This document shows positions 11,455-22,674 of a DNA stretch of 64,000 nt, piece by piece. Below the pieces are notes generated by a model. It saw nothing but the letters and a program-made list of their open reading frames with translations. It was not told the DNA's origin and searched no databases. Numbering within the stretch: position 1 is the stretch's first letter; each line of letters opens with the position of its first letter. The stretch covers positions 38,052,277-38,116,276 of the forward strand of contig NC_134569.1 in NCBI RefSeq assembly GCF_050947875.1, given 5' to 3'. Both the position numbers and the translations under genes were made by a program. The stretch is from Dermacentor variabilis (lineage: Eukaryota; Arthropoda; Arachnida; Ixodida; Ixodidae).

Positions 11455-11612
11455 GTTGGGGTTGCGAGGGTGATGTAGAGTTGCCGTTGTCAAAAATTTG
11501 GAGTATGCGGGCCGCTTCCCGCGAGACGGCCGCGCGAAGTCATGGATTGTCGCCTGCGAGTCGCTGATCACGATCGAATCGTTCGGCGCCGCGGCGAGTG
11601 CTAGGGGTAGAT
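11451..11612 (-). pseudogene. LINE RNase H fragment, antisense
   Basis: On the minus strand one frame reads LPLALAAAPNDSIVISDSQA, then TIHDFARPSRGKRPAYSKFL. VISDSQATIHDF matches the third catalytic aspartate motif (sDSqaAi..f) of the RNase H domain found in I-clade LINE ORF2. It abuts the sense ORF1 fragment with no spacer, so the two come from different insertions or a rearrangement. Only about 54 residues survive. Confidence 0.6.
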
Positions 11613-13750
11613 GATATATATATATTTTTTGATGAGTTCAGTTATGGAATTGGAAGCTAAGCCGCCCTAACACTAGACTAAACAGGAAGACGCGCAGCGT
11701 ACTGTGTCTTCTTGTTTCGACCCCGTTTTTAGCGCTGTTTGTTTTCCAAGTTACGTGTTATGGCAGTCACGTTACGTTTCTGACAAAGGTTGTAGTAGAC
11801 TTTGCGCTTCGTGGAGGGCATGTGTTTAGTAACCGCGTTTCGCTCTGAGGACTACGCTGTCTCCCTCCACCAAGAGGGCAATACGTGTATACAGTCAACG
11901 CTGAAGAGAGTATGAGTACGTGTACGTGCTCGTTCTTCTGAGGCGCTCGTGAAGATGTGCGAGTCTAACCTCCAAAGGCGAATGCGGAAAATCTCGGGAG
12001 GAGCTGAAGTTAGGTTTCGCGATAATAGGGCCAGTGTTTCACGCTGCGGTGGGCCCGGCAACTTACCTGAGCCGGCAGCGCTTGCGCTTCGTGGCGGCGT
12101 CGCCCGCACCAAGCAGAAGTTAACATTGTTAGCTAATGTGAGGAAACCCCTTTAGACTATGGAGTATGACCCTTACCCGCGCGCATGATGTAAGCACGTC
12201 TAATGTGCATATATAATAGGCTCTGCATTCTTCCTACATGCCATTATGAGTACGGCCAGTGCCGGAATGAGTGGTCGCTGAGCTTCATTTCAGACAGTGA
12301 CCAAGCGGAACGGTCAGGGGTCGCGAACTGTTTCGGCTTGGAAGCTAGAGGGGCCGAGTTGAGTAGGCGTGTTTTAGAGTGCACATACGGTAGCGCTTGC
12401 AATTTGAAGATTAGAAAAGAAATAATGTACATATATATTGGCGCATAGCCGTTTTGTAAAATAGGCCTAAAACGGACAAAAGTCAATTCATTGGGACATA
12501 GCGGATTTCTAAATCAAGGAAAATAAAGTAAATGAAAGGATTCTTTAAATACAATCCGCTATTCCACCAACACATCGGTGTTCTTTAGAGGTATCTGCCA
12601 GTCAACATTATTGTTCACGTTTGATGTAGGAAAGTGATTTCTTGTTACCCAGAACAGAGGCGCCCTTACTTGAAATATGCTTTCTCTGTCAGCAAACGAG
12701 GTTCATATATGCCCCTTCTCTGACACTTTCATTGGTCGGACACATAAACTTCGTGTCTGCGAATGTATCCAGCGAGATGTTGACCGACCGAGCAACCATG
12801 CCAAGCTCGGTAGGGTAGGCAAAGAAAGCTCCGTTTCAAAATGCCTCCTATTCGTTGGAAATCGTGTTTTGACCTGCGCTTTGCAGGATTCGTTTGTGAA
12901 ACACACGGTGACAAGGAAATTTCTCCTGTGGCGGAATTGTTGAAGCGTTGCAGAAAGCCACATAGATTATCCGAGGGCGTGTTGCTTCATCGCCCCAACA
13001 TCGCCCCACCTCAGCGTTTTAATACGTAGCGCAACATTTGTTCAAGGCGCAAGGCGCCGACGTCATTTCAAGAGACGCTTCAGTTTGTTAAGCTCTTAGC
13101 AAAGTTTCATATTGCAATCGTCATCTTGAAAACAATATTTTCCATAACATTCTTAATTCATTATTTGTTGTATCATCACAATTAGATGTGCCTCTTAGAA
13201 GTCGGATATTTGCCATCTCTCAGTAAGCACCGCAGTGATGCCTTTACAACAAAGCCAAGATGTAAGGCAACCAACACTGACAATCATGAGAGGTCTAAAA
13301 TTAAAGGCTGGTTGCTTGCACATCACTGACGCCCTCGTGAAAAAACAAATACGTGAAAAAAAAGATGACTCAGGAAAACAAGGACGAAGTACGTGTCATT
13401 AAACATCCATAACCACCTATAGTCCCAGCCTTATACCATTTAGCATTTACCTTGAATATCTTGCTCCACGTCCGCGGAAAAAAGTGGCGGTTAGAACGGC
13501 TGGTCACGTTTTCGTGACCATTTTCTTTCGACTGGTCTTGGTGCATCCTAAATAATACAAAAAAGAAAGAAAAAGAACTCCTTCACCAGGAGCGTATTGT
13601 ACTTTCAATTTTATCACCTTGCATGATAATGTTTTGTCTTTTAAGCGGCTTAGTAAAAGATTTGCGGTCGAAGATGCGGCCATAGACTCACATAATAGGT
13701 GGTGTCCCAATCAAGAGCCCAGCGACCGCTTCCTGAGAGTAACAGAAACA
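11613..13750. other. No gene seen
   Basis: Reading frames are short (below 90 codons) and on both strands. No domain, repeat terminus or long microsatellite was recognised. Confidence 0.45.
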
Positions 13751-14590
13751 GGGGCCCTATAACGTAAAACTATTCCAAACTTTTCTATTCCAATTCTGCA
13801 ATCAGCCCTCCGCAATTGGTCAAACTCTTTTTTGGACCACCTCCTGTCTTTTTTTGACCACCTTCACCTGTCGGCCACGCGACGTCACGAAAACCACGAT
13901 AGCTCCCTATCTGATATGACTTATATGACGTGTGCACACTGATTATGCATGCTTTGACCGAACAAAAGAAAAATAGTTATTTCTGATTCGACGCCTATTC
14001 GCGATTAGCCCTCGGCTATTGGTCAAAAGTTTTCGGCCTGCACCCACTTCACCTGCCTGTCACGCTACGTCACAAAACCGCGAATACTCCCCGCGTCAAA
14101 GTGACGTGTACGCGTTAAAGATGCATTAATATGCCGAATAAAACTTCATTTTCTTCTGAATAGCCGCAGGCTGCCCCGTTCTCAAAGGAATAAAAGATGG
14201 CTGCCGCCGATCGCTCAAGCATTGGCTACTCGCACCAGCCGGAAAGCATGGATTTATTTGCGTATTATGAAACTTTTTGTGTGGCCGTGCAACGTTTTTG
14301 AGCACTTTCGGCACGTTTGCGACCTCGTTCTTCCAACTATTCTTTGCTGAGGATCCGTGCTCATCGCCTATTGTCAGCCAATTAGATAAGACAAGCCGCT
14401 CAATGTAGGAAATGTTATTCGTTTATCAAGCTAACAAATGTGACGTCCTATGAACGAGGACAACGTTTGGTTGGTCTGTTCAGACAACCCTGAGGGTCAC
14501 CGCCAGATACTTACGTCGGCGGTTACGCAAATTTGACGTCAGGAGATTGGAAGAAAAACATATTGGAATAGTTTTACGTCATAGGGCCCC
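13751..14590. mobile_element. 840-bp terminal-inverted-repeat element (non-autonomous DNA transposon)
   Basis: The left end GGGGCCCTATAACGTAAAAC (13751-13770, continuing to TATTCCAA at 13778) is the reverse complement, with one mismatch, of the right end at 14563-14590. The inside has no transposase-like frame. It carries two similar blocks about 205 bp apart (about 13790-13930 and 13996-14125), each with ATTGGTCAAA, CACCTG, CACG..ACGTCAC and GACGTGT. The terminal repeats and lack of coding sequence mark it as a MITE-like element. The superfamily is uncertain: no clear target-site duplication, and the CAGGGG/CTGGGG edges are only weakly hAT-like. Confidence 0.8.
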
Positions 14591-15399
14591 AGATCTTGAA
14601 GACGATGCTTCTGCGGGCTGCATGCGCCAGAAGCAATTGAAGGTACGGAAACACGTCATATTCGCCATGTTTTGGACACCACTGAAGCCTACACGAATGC
14701 AAAAAAAAAGAGAGTGTTTCGTTGTTGATTAATAACTACGACAGTATGAGAAGTTCGGCTACTGAAGAGCCCGCTATCCAAAAATGAGCCAGAAAAATTA
14801 CATTAATTGAGAGATGTCGCTAGAGCCAACGTTCTGAGAAGGGAGTTTGTTTTCGTCAGGGCAACTGCTGCTTTCCCTGTCAGCGTAAATAAACGCTGCG
14901 ACGTCCCTTGTTGGTCACTGTTGATCATCACGCGACTTTAGTAAGACTAGACAGAAACACTAAAAGAAGCACTGATATGATAAAAACCTACAAAAGTAGT
15001 GCGAATGGTAAAGACAGAAATAATTAACATTCTGCATTGTGTTTTCTTCGAAACTGGTGCTTTTCGCATCACTTACCGTTTTAGACAGCGTCACCTTCGA
15101 CTTCTACTGCTGACCCTTAAAAAAGTAACTTTGTTCCCGAGCGTAATGCAAAAATACGCTTTACCTTAAGCATCAGAACAAGAGTGACTTTCCCTCCCAA
15201 CAAACGCTTTGCGTATGTGTCAGCAGTCAAAGCAAGAAACAGCTGCCAAAGAAGATAGTCCCTATGCTGGTAGCGTTGAATTAAGCATTCGGTCTGATGT
15301 TTCTAATGTTAGTTTCCACACAGCGACACTCACGCACATAACACACTAATGCGCCTACCGTCCGGGCGATGCAATTTCGCCACGAGTCACAGCACACAC
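14591..15399. other. No gene seen
   Basis: Unassigned sequence of mixed composition with no recognised domain or repeat. Confidence 0.45.
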
Positions 15400-15583
15400 A
15401 CTCACTACGTGGTCTTGGGAGGCGAGACACTCCGAATTGGACCTGGGAAGCCAACTGGCGTCCCTCGACCAGGCCCGGCGAGCCGCGATCGCCAGTGGAG
15501 CCCTGTCAGAGGAAACCACCCGGGTATACAAACCACGCAACCATTTCTGTAATAATCAAGCTCCTCCTCCTCCTCCTCCTCCC
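15400..15583 (+). mobile_element. LINE 3' end with (CTC)n tail
   Basis: From 15416 a frame reads WEARHSELDLGSQLASLDQA, RRAAIASGA. Tick LINE ORF2 proteins often end with a WE.....S.D...QL..V.QAR.AA-like helix. It is followed by AATAATCAAG and a run of CTC triplets to 15583, the same kind of tail (AATAAAG then CTC repeats) as the minus-strand LINE at 18856-19153. The upstream part is lost. Confidence 0.55.
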
Positions 15584-16122
15584 GCCCTATCGTTATGACG
15601 CAACTCATTCTACGAAATATTTCCTCTGAGATTATGACCTTTGCGGTTCTTTCCTTGTAGATGCTGTTGACGGCAAAAGATTTCATGTTTAGCGAATCGC
15701 AACGTGTCCCGCCGCGAGCATCAAGGAGCCGCCACAAGCTGCGTGGTTGTCGACGCAGACGGCGACCACCTGAAGAAGCAGCGCCGTGAGAATAATTCAC
15801 ACACAGACGAACCTGTCCAATTCAGCGGGATTTGGCACAAATGGTTTGTGCGAAAATGCGCGTTGAAATCATGACCCAGCAAAGTGAGCCACAAACAAAT
15901 GAAGGTGAACGGTCTCTTGCGCGTGTTCTTTTCTGATGTCCGCAAGTGCAAAAACTTCGCTTAGACAGCGATGTGGCCGTCCTAAGTTTTCTTGGAATCG
16001 TAATCGTGGTTGTGTTGAAAAGAAATGGTTTCATTTTGGGTGCTGTGCTCGTGGCCGAGTTGAAACGTACTAGTATTTTAGCAACCAGTGCAGGAGCCGC
16101 GTACCGACAGTATCAAGTATGC
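15584..16122. other. No gene seen
   Basis: Unassigned. Minus-strand frames here are short and lack recognisable domains. Confidence 0.4.
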
Positions 16123-16212
16123 AAGCTATACCGCGGCAGATGAAATGCAAGCTATTGTTCTCAAGCATGCTTGAGAACAATGGCTTTGTATGTAATTTGC
16201 CGCGGTATAGCT
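16123..16212. repeat. Fold-back sequence centred on a 28-bp perfect palindrome
   Basis: The centre 16154-16181 is a perfect palindrome with half-site ATTGTTCTCAAGCA. The outer arms AGCTATACCGCGGCA (about 16123-16137) and TGCCGCGGTATAGCT (16198-16212) are exact reverse complements, and the parts between pair imperfectly, so the whole 90 bp can form one hairpin. The right arm is also the first 15 bases of the SINE that follows. Confidence 0.85.
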
Positions 16213-16471
16213 CAGCGGCTACGTAGCACTACTGAGCTCGAGGTCGTGGGTTCGTTCGCGGCCACGGCGGCCGGAACTGGACGGGTGAAAAATGCAGAAA
16301 TGCACATGTAGTTCCGTTTATATGAGTGTTAAAGAAACCGAGAGGGTCAAAATTATTCCCGAATCCTCCCTCCACTACGGCGTGCCTAATAATCAGATCG
16401 TAGTTTTCGCACGTAAAACCCCAGACTATTATTAATTAATGTACTTTTGTATGCAGATGACTACAAAACAT
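16198..16471 (+). mobile_element. tRNA-derived SINE (Ruka-like), full head and body
   Basis: The head GGTATAGCTCAGCGGCTACG contains an A box (TAGCTCAGCGG), and GTGGGTTCGTTC is a B box, so it has an internal RNA polymerase III promoter. The body has GGTCAAAATTATTCC, CACTACGGCGTGCC, TAATCAGATCGTAG and CACGTAAAACCCC, the conserved 3' part of tick SINEs. Such elements are moved by LINE enzymes. Its 3' part plus flank is duplicated directly downstream. Confidence 0.75.
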
Positions 16472-16662
16472 CTGGACGAGTGCAAAATGCAGAAATACAC
16501 ACGTACTTCCGTTTATATGAACGTTGAAGAATCTGAGGGGGTCAAAATTATTGCCGAGTCTTCCACTACGGCGTGCCTCATAATCAGATCGTAGTTTTGG
16601 CACGTAAAACCCCCAAAATATTATTAATGAAGATAATTTTGTAAGCAGATGATTACAAAGCA
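16472..16662 (+). repeat. Tandem duplicate of the SINE 3' body and flank
   Basis: The unit starting CTGGACG at 16277 recurs at 16472 with a 195-bp period. It includes both the SINE body and the non-SINE flank (TTTTGTATGCAGATGACTACAAA at 16445 against TTTTGTAAGCAGATGATTACAAA at 16637). Because the flank is repeated too, this is a local tandem duplication rather than a second SINE insertion. Confidence 0.8.
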
Positions 16663-18855
16663 CTATAATGAACGCATCGAGTGCATAATAACAAGGTGGA
16701 GTTGCTCCTATAGTATCGTCTGACGGAAGCTATAGGGAGTAGAACTTTGGACACACTGGTTGTAATGCACTTAAGACAGGCAATTAGTGCTAGTTACTTT
16801 CAAGTTTTACTCAAACAAGCAGACTAGGTAAGTAAACTTCATTCTTTAAAATATATTTTTGCGCGATATGCTCAAAATAAGAGGTGGACGGCAGACATCA
16901 CTATACATTGTTATCTTTGCGATTGATAAGAAGGGTGGGTGTTCATGCGTTGTGACATCGAAATAACCGTCAGCAGTGCGCATGCATCTCGGATAGCCGG
17001 GAGTGCGGTTCAGATAGAGCAGGGTTGGACGATCACCATATTTAAATCAAGCTTTGACTGCCGGATGTAATATCTTCACCAATTGACTTCGTTCGAGTGA
17101 GTGCGCAAGTTACGCTCTTACTTTGACGGGTGCACGTGCACCAAACTCCGTACACCCGGGTCCGTACACGCCGAGTCACATTTGCAATCAACGTCACACT
17201 TCCCACCTTTATCACATTTGTCCTCGCTGTATCACCCACGCTTTCGCCTGGCGAGGTACCGCAAACAACTGTATACAGAGAACTTGCTCACACGCCATGT
17301 CAGAACCGATAAGAGGCTGGCTCAAGGTCGACATCGGTATTTTTTGAAGGAAGGAGTGATGCGAACGCAAGGTGGGTCCTTGTTATTGCAATAAAAAAGA
17401 AACACACTGTTGTTCTAACTTCTGCGGAAAAGAAGCGAAAATGCGCTGATGAGCTCTCGGGCACACGCTACGCCATAGCAAAGGGCGCCTGCCCCGCATT
17501 GAACACTGTATTGTATTCTATTTATTTTCTTGTTTTGTTCCTAAACTTTCAGCCAATTTGTTTGAGGCTTTTACTTAAGACTCGTTGTGGACTTAGTGTT
17601 ACGTCTTTCTTTGCATTCGAACGAATCCTTGTTAGAAAACTTCGTGCTGTGCATTCTATAGAGAAAGCGTCCATGCCCTCCTCTGTCCCTCTGCTCTATT
17701 TTTACCAACCGCTGTTCTACCTCTCTCTCTTTTCTCTTTTTTTCCCCTCTTGTTATGCGTTTATGTGGGCCAGTGGTTACGCTTCCTAAGTTCTTTAACA
17801 ATGACTAACCGCTAGGTATAGCAATCTTGCCTACACTCCTGCCACTCGGACACACTGCTGACAGCAAAAGACGTAAAAGAAATTAAAAAATAAAGACGAA
17901 AGGCGTTATGATTTACGACAATACTGTCCCACGCGGCCGATCGCTAGGCAAGTTTTGCCGTCAAGATTGCTGCGCCGAACGAAAAAAATTTTGAAGGCAC
18001 AGGATTAAGACGAGTTTCTACTTGTGAAATGCGAACAATGGCGCATACTTTAACATTGAGTGCACGCTGAACAACCCCAGGTGTTCAAAGTGAATCCGGA
18101 GCACTCCACCATGTGGCGCCACCTACAGGCTCAGTGTTGCTTATGGAAGACAAACGCAATCTTATTTTCTTCTGGCCTTATTTCTCAGCTTTTTCACGTT
18201 TTACGTGTCAGGCTGTCAGCTCAAAGAGTTAATGAAAGATGCTTTCTTTATGCGTTCCGCTGGATTTTGCTAATCTTGAGACGCTATATTTTTGTCCGCA
18301 TACTTTGTTTATGTACTAGAAGGGAACGTAACAAGGTTCCTAGTCGGCGACTAAGTAATGTTGTTTCTTGCTTTCTTTTTGTACTTTGTTCCCGTTTTCG
18401 AGTTTTCCCTGGCACTATAATCAACACTTTCTGGCACGCAGCAGCGTCCGCAGCTATCTTCAATCGACATGCATTGTCGTGGAAAGGGCTCGTGGCGGCA
18501 GTAATTGATTGGTAATAGTTTTATGTAGAAACTTCCGAAGCTTTCCGTCGAGCAAAATTGCTCGCGTAAGGAAGTGCGAGCCAGCAACCTGTTTAGGTGT
18601 GCGAGTTCTTGGAAGATGAAGCAAATTATAAAACAAATTATAAAGGGCACTGTTTGGGTCTCGGAGCGAATGCCTGCAGTTTTCTTCCCTACTGCACAGA
18701 AAGAGGGAAAAAGAGAGAGAAACAGAGTCAGAACGAAGAAAGAATTGTCGTTAAGATGTACTGTAACCATATAGACAACGTAAACTCGAGCATAAAATAT
18801 GTTAATGACACAACAGGCTTTTTGTGGAATGGGTATGGGTTAGTAATTCTGTAAT
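16663..18855. other. No gene seen
   Basis: Unassigned. The 151-codon frame at 18060-18515 and the 139-codon antisense frame at 18351-18770 overlap each other. Neither has a recognisable domain, composition bias or repeat match, and I treat both as chance. Confidence 0.4.
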
Positions 18856-19153
18856 GGAGGAGGAGGAGTAGGAGGAGGAGGAAACAACTTTATTCGAGAG
18901 AAATTTCAGGGCTTTGTAGATGGCCGCTTGGTTGCGGCGACCTCTTCCACTGAGGCAATGATCGCTTTTCGTACTTTTTCTTAGAGGGACCGTATTGGGG
19001 TCTCCCATTTCGTTTCTGAGGGAGCTGGCAGAAGCTGTATGGGTGGGGGAAGGCCCTCGCATTCCAAAAGGATGTGGCTTTGGTTTTCTATGGTATTTTT
19101 ATTGCAGTTTTTGCATACTGGGTCAACCTATCCATTTGTGGAGTGCGCTCTAA
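18856..19153 (-). mobile_element. LINE ORF2 C-terminus and 3' tail, antisense
   Basis: The minus strand reads DPVCKNCNKNTIENQSHILL then EC, a Cys-x2-Cys...His-x4-Cys zinc motif that follows RNase H in I-clade LINE proteins. It continues with WETPIRSL, a stop, and EKVRKAIIASVEEVAATKRP. The protein end is followed by CGAATAAAGTTGTTTCC and GGA/TCC triplets (18856-18887 on the plus strand), a polyadenylation signal and tail. It is a short 5'-truncated copy with one internal stop. Confidence 0.7.
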
Positions 19154-19227
19154 CTAAAACAAATGAATGAAGAACGCTGGCGCTCGCACGCACGCGCTCG
19201 CGTGATTTTGTCTTTTTATAATTTTGT

Positions 19228-19826
19228 AGAGAGAGAGAAAGAGAGAGAGAAATTTATTGATTCTATCAAGGGGTTTAGCGGTGAGCCGTCTTGCGCTTGC
19301 TGCCTGGCTCTTCAGCACGGGTGTGCCCCTATTGCAGGGCTCCCCTGAGCCCGGCCAATTCGCACGCGTGCTGCACCATTGCCCTTTGGGCGGTGAGCTC
19401 GCTGCTGGTGAGCAGGCCCTCCCATTGCTCCGCACTCGGGTTTTTATGTTTATGGAATGTGTAGTTATGCTTACATTCCCATGTTATGTGGTAAAGAGTT
19501 GGTATTTCTCCGCACCATGGGCAGGAGTTTCTGTATTGTGTCGGGTACATTTTACTTAGTATGTGTAGATTATAGAAAGTTCCGGTTTGTAGCCTTCTCC
19601 AGTCGGCTGCTTCCTGTTGTGTAAGTAGTGTGTGTGGCGGAGGATATTTGATTCTCTGCCCTCTATAGTAGTTTAATATTTCCGCACACGTCGGCTCCAC
19701 CGTTGTAGGGTTCTGAAGAGGCTCTATCTGTCCAGCTCGGTATGTGATCTCGCGAACTAGACTGTCTGCTCTCACGTTCCCTTCTATCCCGGTATGGGCC
19801 GGTGTCCAGAAAAGTTTGTGTTTCAC
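19228..19826 (-). pseudogene. LINE ORF2 C-terminal part: RNase H end and zinc motif, antisense
   Basis: A 165-codon frame begins inside RNase H: LFWTPAHTGIEGNVRADSLV (residues 5-24) matches the W.P.H.GI.GNE.AD motif that carries the last catalytic aspartate. A zinc motif follows (CPWC at 102-105, His113, Cys118) and the protein ends ACELAGLRGALQ. RNase H of I-clade LINEs removes template RNA during target-primed reverse transcription. The 3' UTR runs to AATAAATTT and a CT tail at 19228-19250. The 5' end is truncated at about 19826, upstream of which the frame closes. This is a different subfamily from 18856-19153, although both point the same way. Confidence 0.8.
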
Positions 19827-20452
19827 TTTATTTCCGAGGGCTCATGGACCACCTTGTTGGTGTTACCTTGTCGTTAACCTGCCCTTTACGCTACGAAGTA
19901 GTGCATCTAATCATGCATGATGAGGGAATCAAGAGCTGGTTTACATCTGGTGGACGACGATAGGCGACAACGCTATTTTTCGCGAGGAGACAAGCATGTG
20001 CATTGCATGTGAATGTGCATTGTTCTTAATTGTTCTCAACAGAAAAGCTGCGATTCGGCGATTGAGGCGCTCTATCCCTCTACTTTACAAGCCAGTGCAG
20101 CCCTGGGAGAGATGTCGAATGGCCGAGTGGATCATCCGCACTAACAATGTGCGGTGTTGTCGATGTATGTGTTTTAAAATATGTGTATAATCTTCATACT
20201 TCACCTGTGAAAAAGCTGCAGAGGTAATTATGGATGATAGAGCGGTATTTTCTAGAGGTATGAGAACATCCAAAATTGCAAATACGAAACGATTATTCTT
20301 TGAGATTAGATTCGAGAACTCACAATACGAAACTGTCCAATATGCCTTGCTATTCGAATGTAAAGGATGACAACACTCATTGGAGTCTCGAGTGAGAGAG
20401 GCCAGTGCAAGTGTGGACTATCATGAATGATTTTGTTGCAGCAGAATTATGA
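19827..20452. other. No gene seen
   Basis: Unassigned sequence with short frames and no recognised repeat. Confidence 0.4.
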
Positions 20453-20667
20453 TTGTTATGCAGGGGCACCAGTGCCAGAGCGAACGTGTGGGACACACTG
20501 CTTCTGCTCAAGAATTTCCAGTGGCTTACCATGAACGCCTTCTGGTGTAAGATTCAACTCACGGACCCACCAATAAGCTCTGAATGTAACGTCCCGGAAG
20601 ACCGGCAACATGTTTCGTGCGACTGCTGCGAACATAGCCTCTCTCTCTCTCTCTGCCGCTACGCGCC

Positions 20668-20698
<31 letters not shown>

Positions 20699-20764
20699 GC
20701 GCTGCTGACGTTCTTGCGGGCTACAAGCCTTAACGAAACTTTGTAAATATTTTCAAGTGTGTGC

Positions 20765-20832
<68 letters not shown>

Positions 20833-20982
20833 CAACGGGGGTGTTCGCCTCGCAGCACTAGTTCTAGGTTGTAACGGTAGGCTTAAACAGGTCGGCGCTG
20901 TATCGAAACGGGGAAGCCAACACTTCTCGCCGTCTTCTCTTTCACTAGCACCATGCTCACTGCCTTCAATACTGCCACTGCC

Positions 20983-21062
<80 letters not shown>

Positions 21063-21218
21063 CGTGTGTGTGTGTGTGCGCGTGTGTGTGTGTGTGCGTT
21101 TGTCACTGCATATATCATAATCATCGTCCAGCATTTGGAGAAGTGGGTGTCAGGCGAACAGCGAGGCTAAAATCTCCAGCATATCAGTAAAGCCTGTTTC
21201 CCTCTCTCTTTCTCTCGT
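20453..21218 (+). mobile_element. LINE ORF2 zinc motif and 3' UTR, expanded by microsatellites
   Basis: A frame near 20534-20640 reads QLTDPPISSECNVPEDRQHV then SCDC, the C-terminal zinc region of a LINE ORF2 (C...ED.EHVLCDC) with the first Cys pair partly lost. A (CT)n/(GA)n expansion (20638-20697) breaks the protein. The 3' UTR has GCCTTAACGAAACTTTGTAAAT at 20728, shared with 28556-28577, and near the end a GGCTAAAATCTCCAG block shared with 28690-28715 and, reversed, with 27295-27355. The tail is CT-rich (about 21199-21218). The enclosed TA tracts and the 155-bp insert between them are listed separately. Confidence 0.65.
20768..21098. repeat. Two (TA)n tracts enclosing 155 bp, then (TG)n
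   Basis: TA repeats occupy 20768-20829 and 20985-21045, the second passing into TG repeats to 21098. The 155 bp between them (20830-20984) has no counterpart in the sister LINE copy at 28330-28725, so it is an insertion. It contains CTAGTTCTAGGTTGTAACGG and looks like a fragment of another dispersed repeat. Confidence 0.8.
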
Positions 21219-22126
21219 GCATTTGGGCAGCGCACCAACGATTTTACCTCGAATTTAGGAAAAACAAAGTTTTATTTAACCAGTCCCAGCATATTATACA
21301 GCGTCCCTTCAAAACAATGTTAGATGCTGCAGTCTAAAGGTTGTCTTTTCCTGTCAGTATAAGCCTGCTGATTTCATTGTAAACCCACGCCTCTATAACA
21401 CACGCACCTATAACGCATCGTGCCTTTATAAAACGCAGACCTATAACACTCATGTGCACGCCTCCATAACGCATACACGGCGGTAATGCTCAGCCTTTGT
21501 GTAGCGCTTAAAGGTGGGCGCGCACTCCTGTGCGCGTTCTCCTTCTCCATCGTAATGACATATCTTCGAAGGTTTCCATGCGCTGCATCTCAGCAGCTCC
21601 GGTTACGGTGAGAAAAGCGCTTAGTGGGAAAGTGCGAAGAATGAAGAGTCCGTTCGAAGCCGGAGGCGTGGCCCACGCTACCCGAATGTTGAGGGCATCG
21701 AGCACACGACTCGACATAAAGGTGGAGAGAAAGAATCGAAAACTCTGCCTCCGTACAATTGCAGCCTGCCTATGCTTTGTGCATGCGTTCGTGACCTACG
21801 CTTATCGCTGCCGAGAAAGCGATTGTGCTATAGATCGAGTTACTGCTTATTGACTCTCATTCCATTGCTCAGCTCGAAAACGCACTTATAAAACATCACC
21901 TCGTCCTCGCTGCTTTCATTTCACTACTTGGTGATCACGCGAGACGCTTGATATCTCCTTTGTTCGGCAGTTTTGAAGCACAGGAAAGATATTGGGGCGT
22001 GTACGTAGACGTTCTGTGTCATAAAGAGAAGCTCCGCTGTATTTTAAAGTGACGCTTTCTTTGCCTGCATTGTCGGATTTCGTGTGGCTGGCTGGTGCCT
22101 GTTGCTAAGTTTGTCAGTATCTAGGT

Positions 22127-22128
<2 letters not shown>
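21219..22128. other. No gene seen; short degenerate tandem repeat
   Basis: At about 21386-21475 an ACGCxCCTATAAC-like unit recurs roughly five times with variation. The rest is unassigned. Confidence 0.45.

Positions 22129-22218
<90 letters not shown>
22129..22218. repeat. (TA)n followed by (GA)n microsatellite
   Basis: About 30 TA units (22129-22189), then about 14 GA units to 22218. Confidence 0.95.
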
Positions 22219-22220
<2 letters not shown>

Positions 22221-22674
22221 GCCACTGTTCGCTGCTTAACGGGCCAACTCGGTGTGGGCGGCAGTGTTTCATCCGTGATATTGGAAGACCTGCTCAGCCA
22301 AGAATGTTACCGAGAATACAGTTGTGCCCACCTTATGCGCGATCCGTGTTCCTGTTTGTTCAACTCGCAAGCCGTTTGATGCTGCAGTGGATCCTGCACA
22401 TGTGAAATGCCTAAAGAAAAATGTGTTGGTTACGCATTGAATGGTATTGGTGCTGAATAGATGCACTGGGCTGTGGGTGATAAATTCACTGGATAAATGA
22501 TAAATGATAAATGCACTGGATGTGGGTGATAACATCTCCAGAATTTCCTGATATTGGCACATTCATATCCGAACAGCAGAGGAACGAGAGCTTGCAACCG
22601 CTCTTCGCGGCCGCACACGTGCCTTCAGGAAATCGCAGCTTTCGCCTACCTGGCGGCGTCCTGTAAAAGAAGAG
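22219..22674. other. No gene seen
   Basis: Contains a small local repeat of GATAAATGATAAATGCACTGG near 22438-22530. Otherwise unassigned. Confidence 0.4.

Noticed and set aside
16198..16280. A true tRNA gene
   Set aside because: A and B boxes are present, but there is no acceptor-stem pairing or clear anticodon arm, and the sequence continues into a SINE body.
18060..18770. 151-codon plus frame and 139-codon minus frame
   Set aside because: They overlap each other on opposite strands and neither has a recognisable motif.
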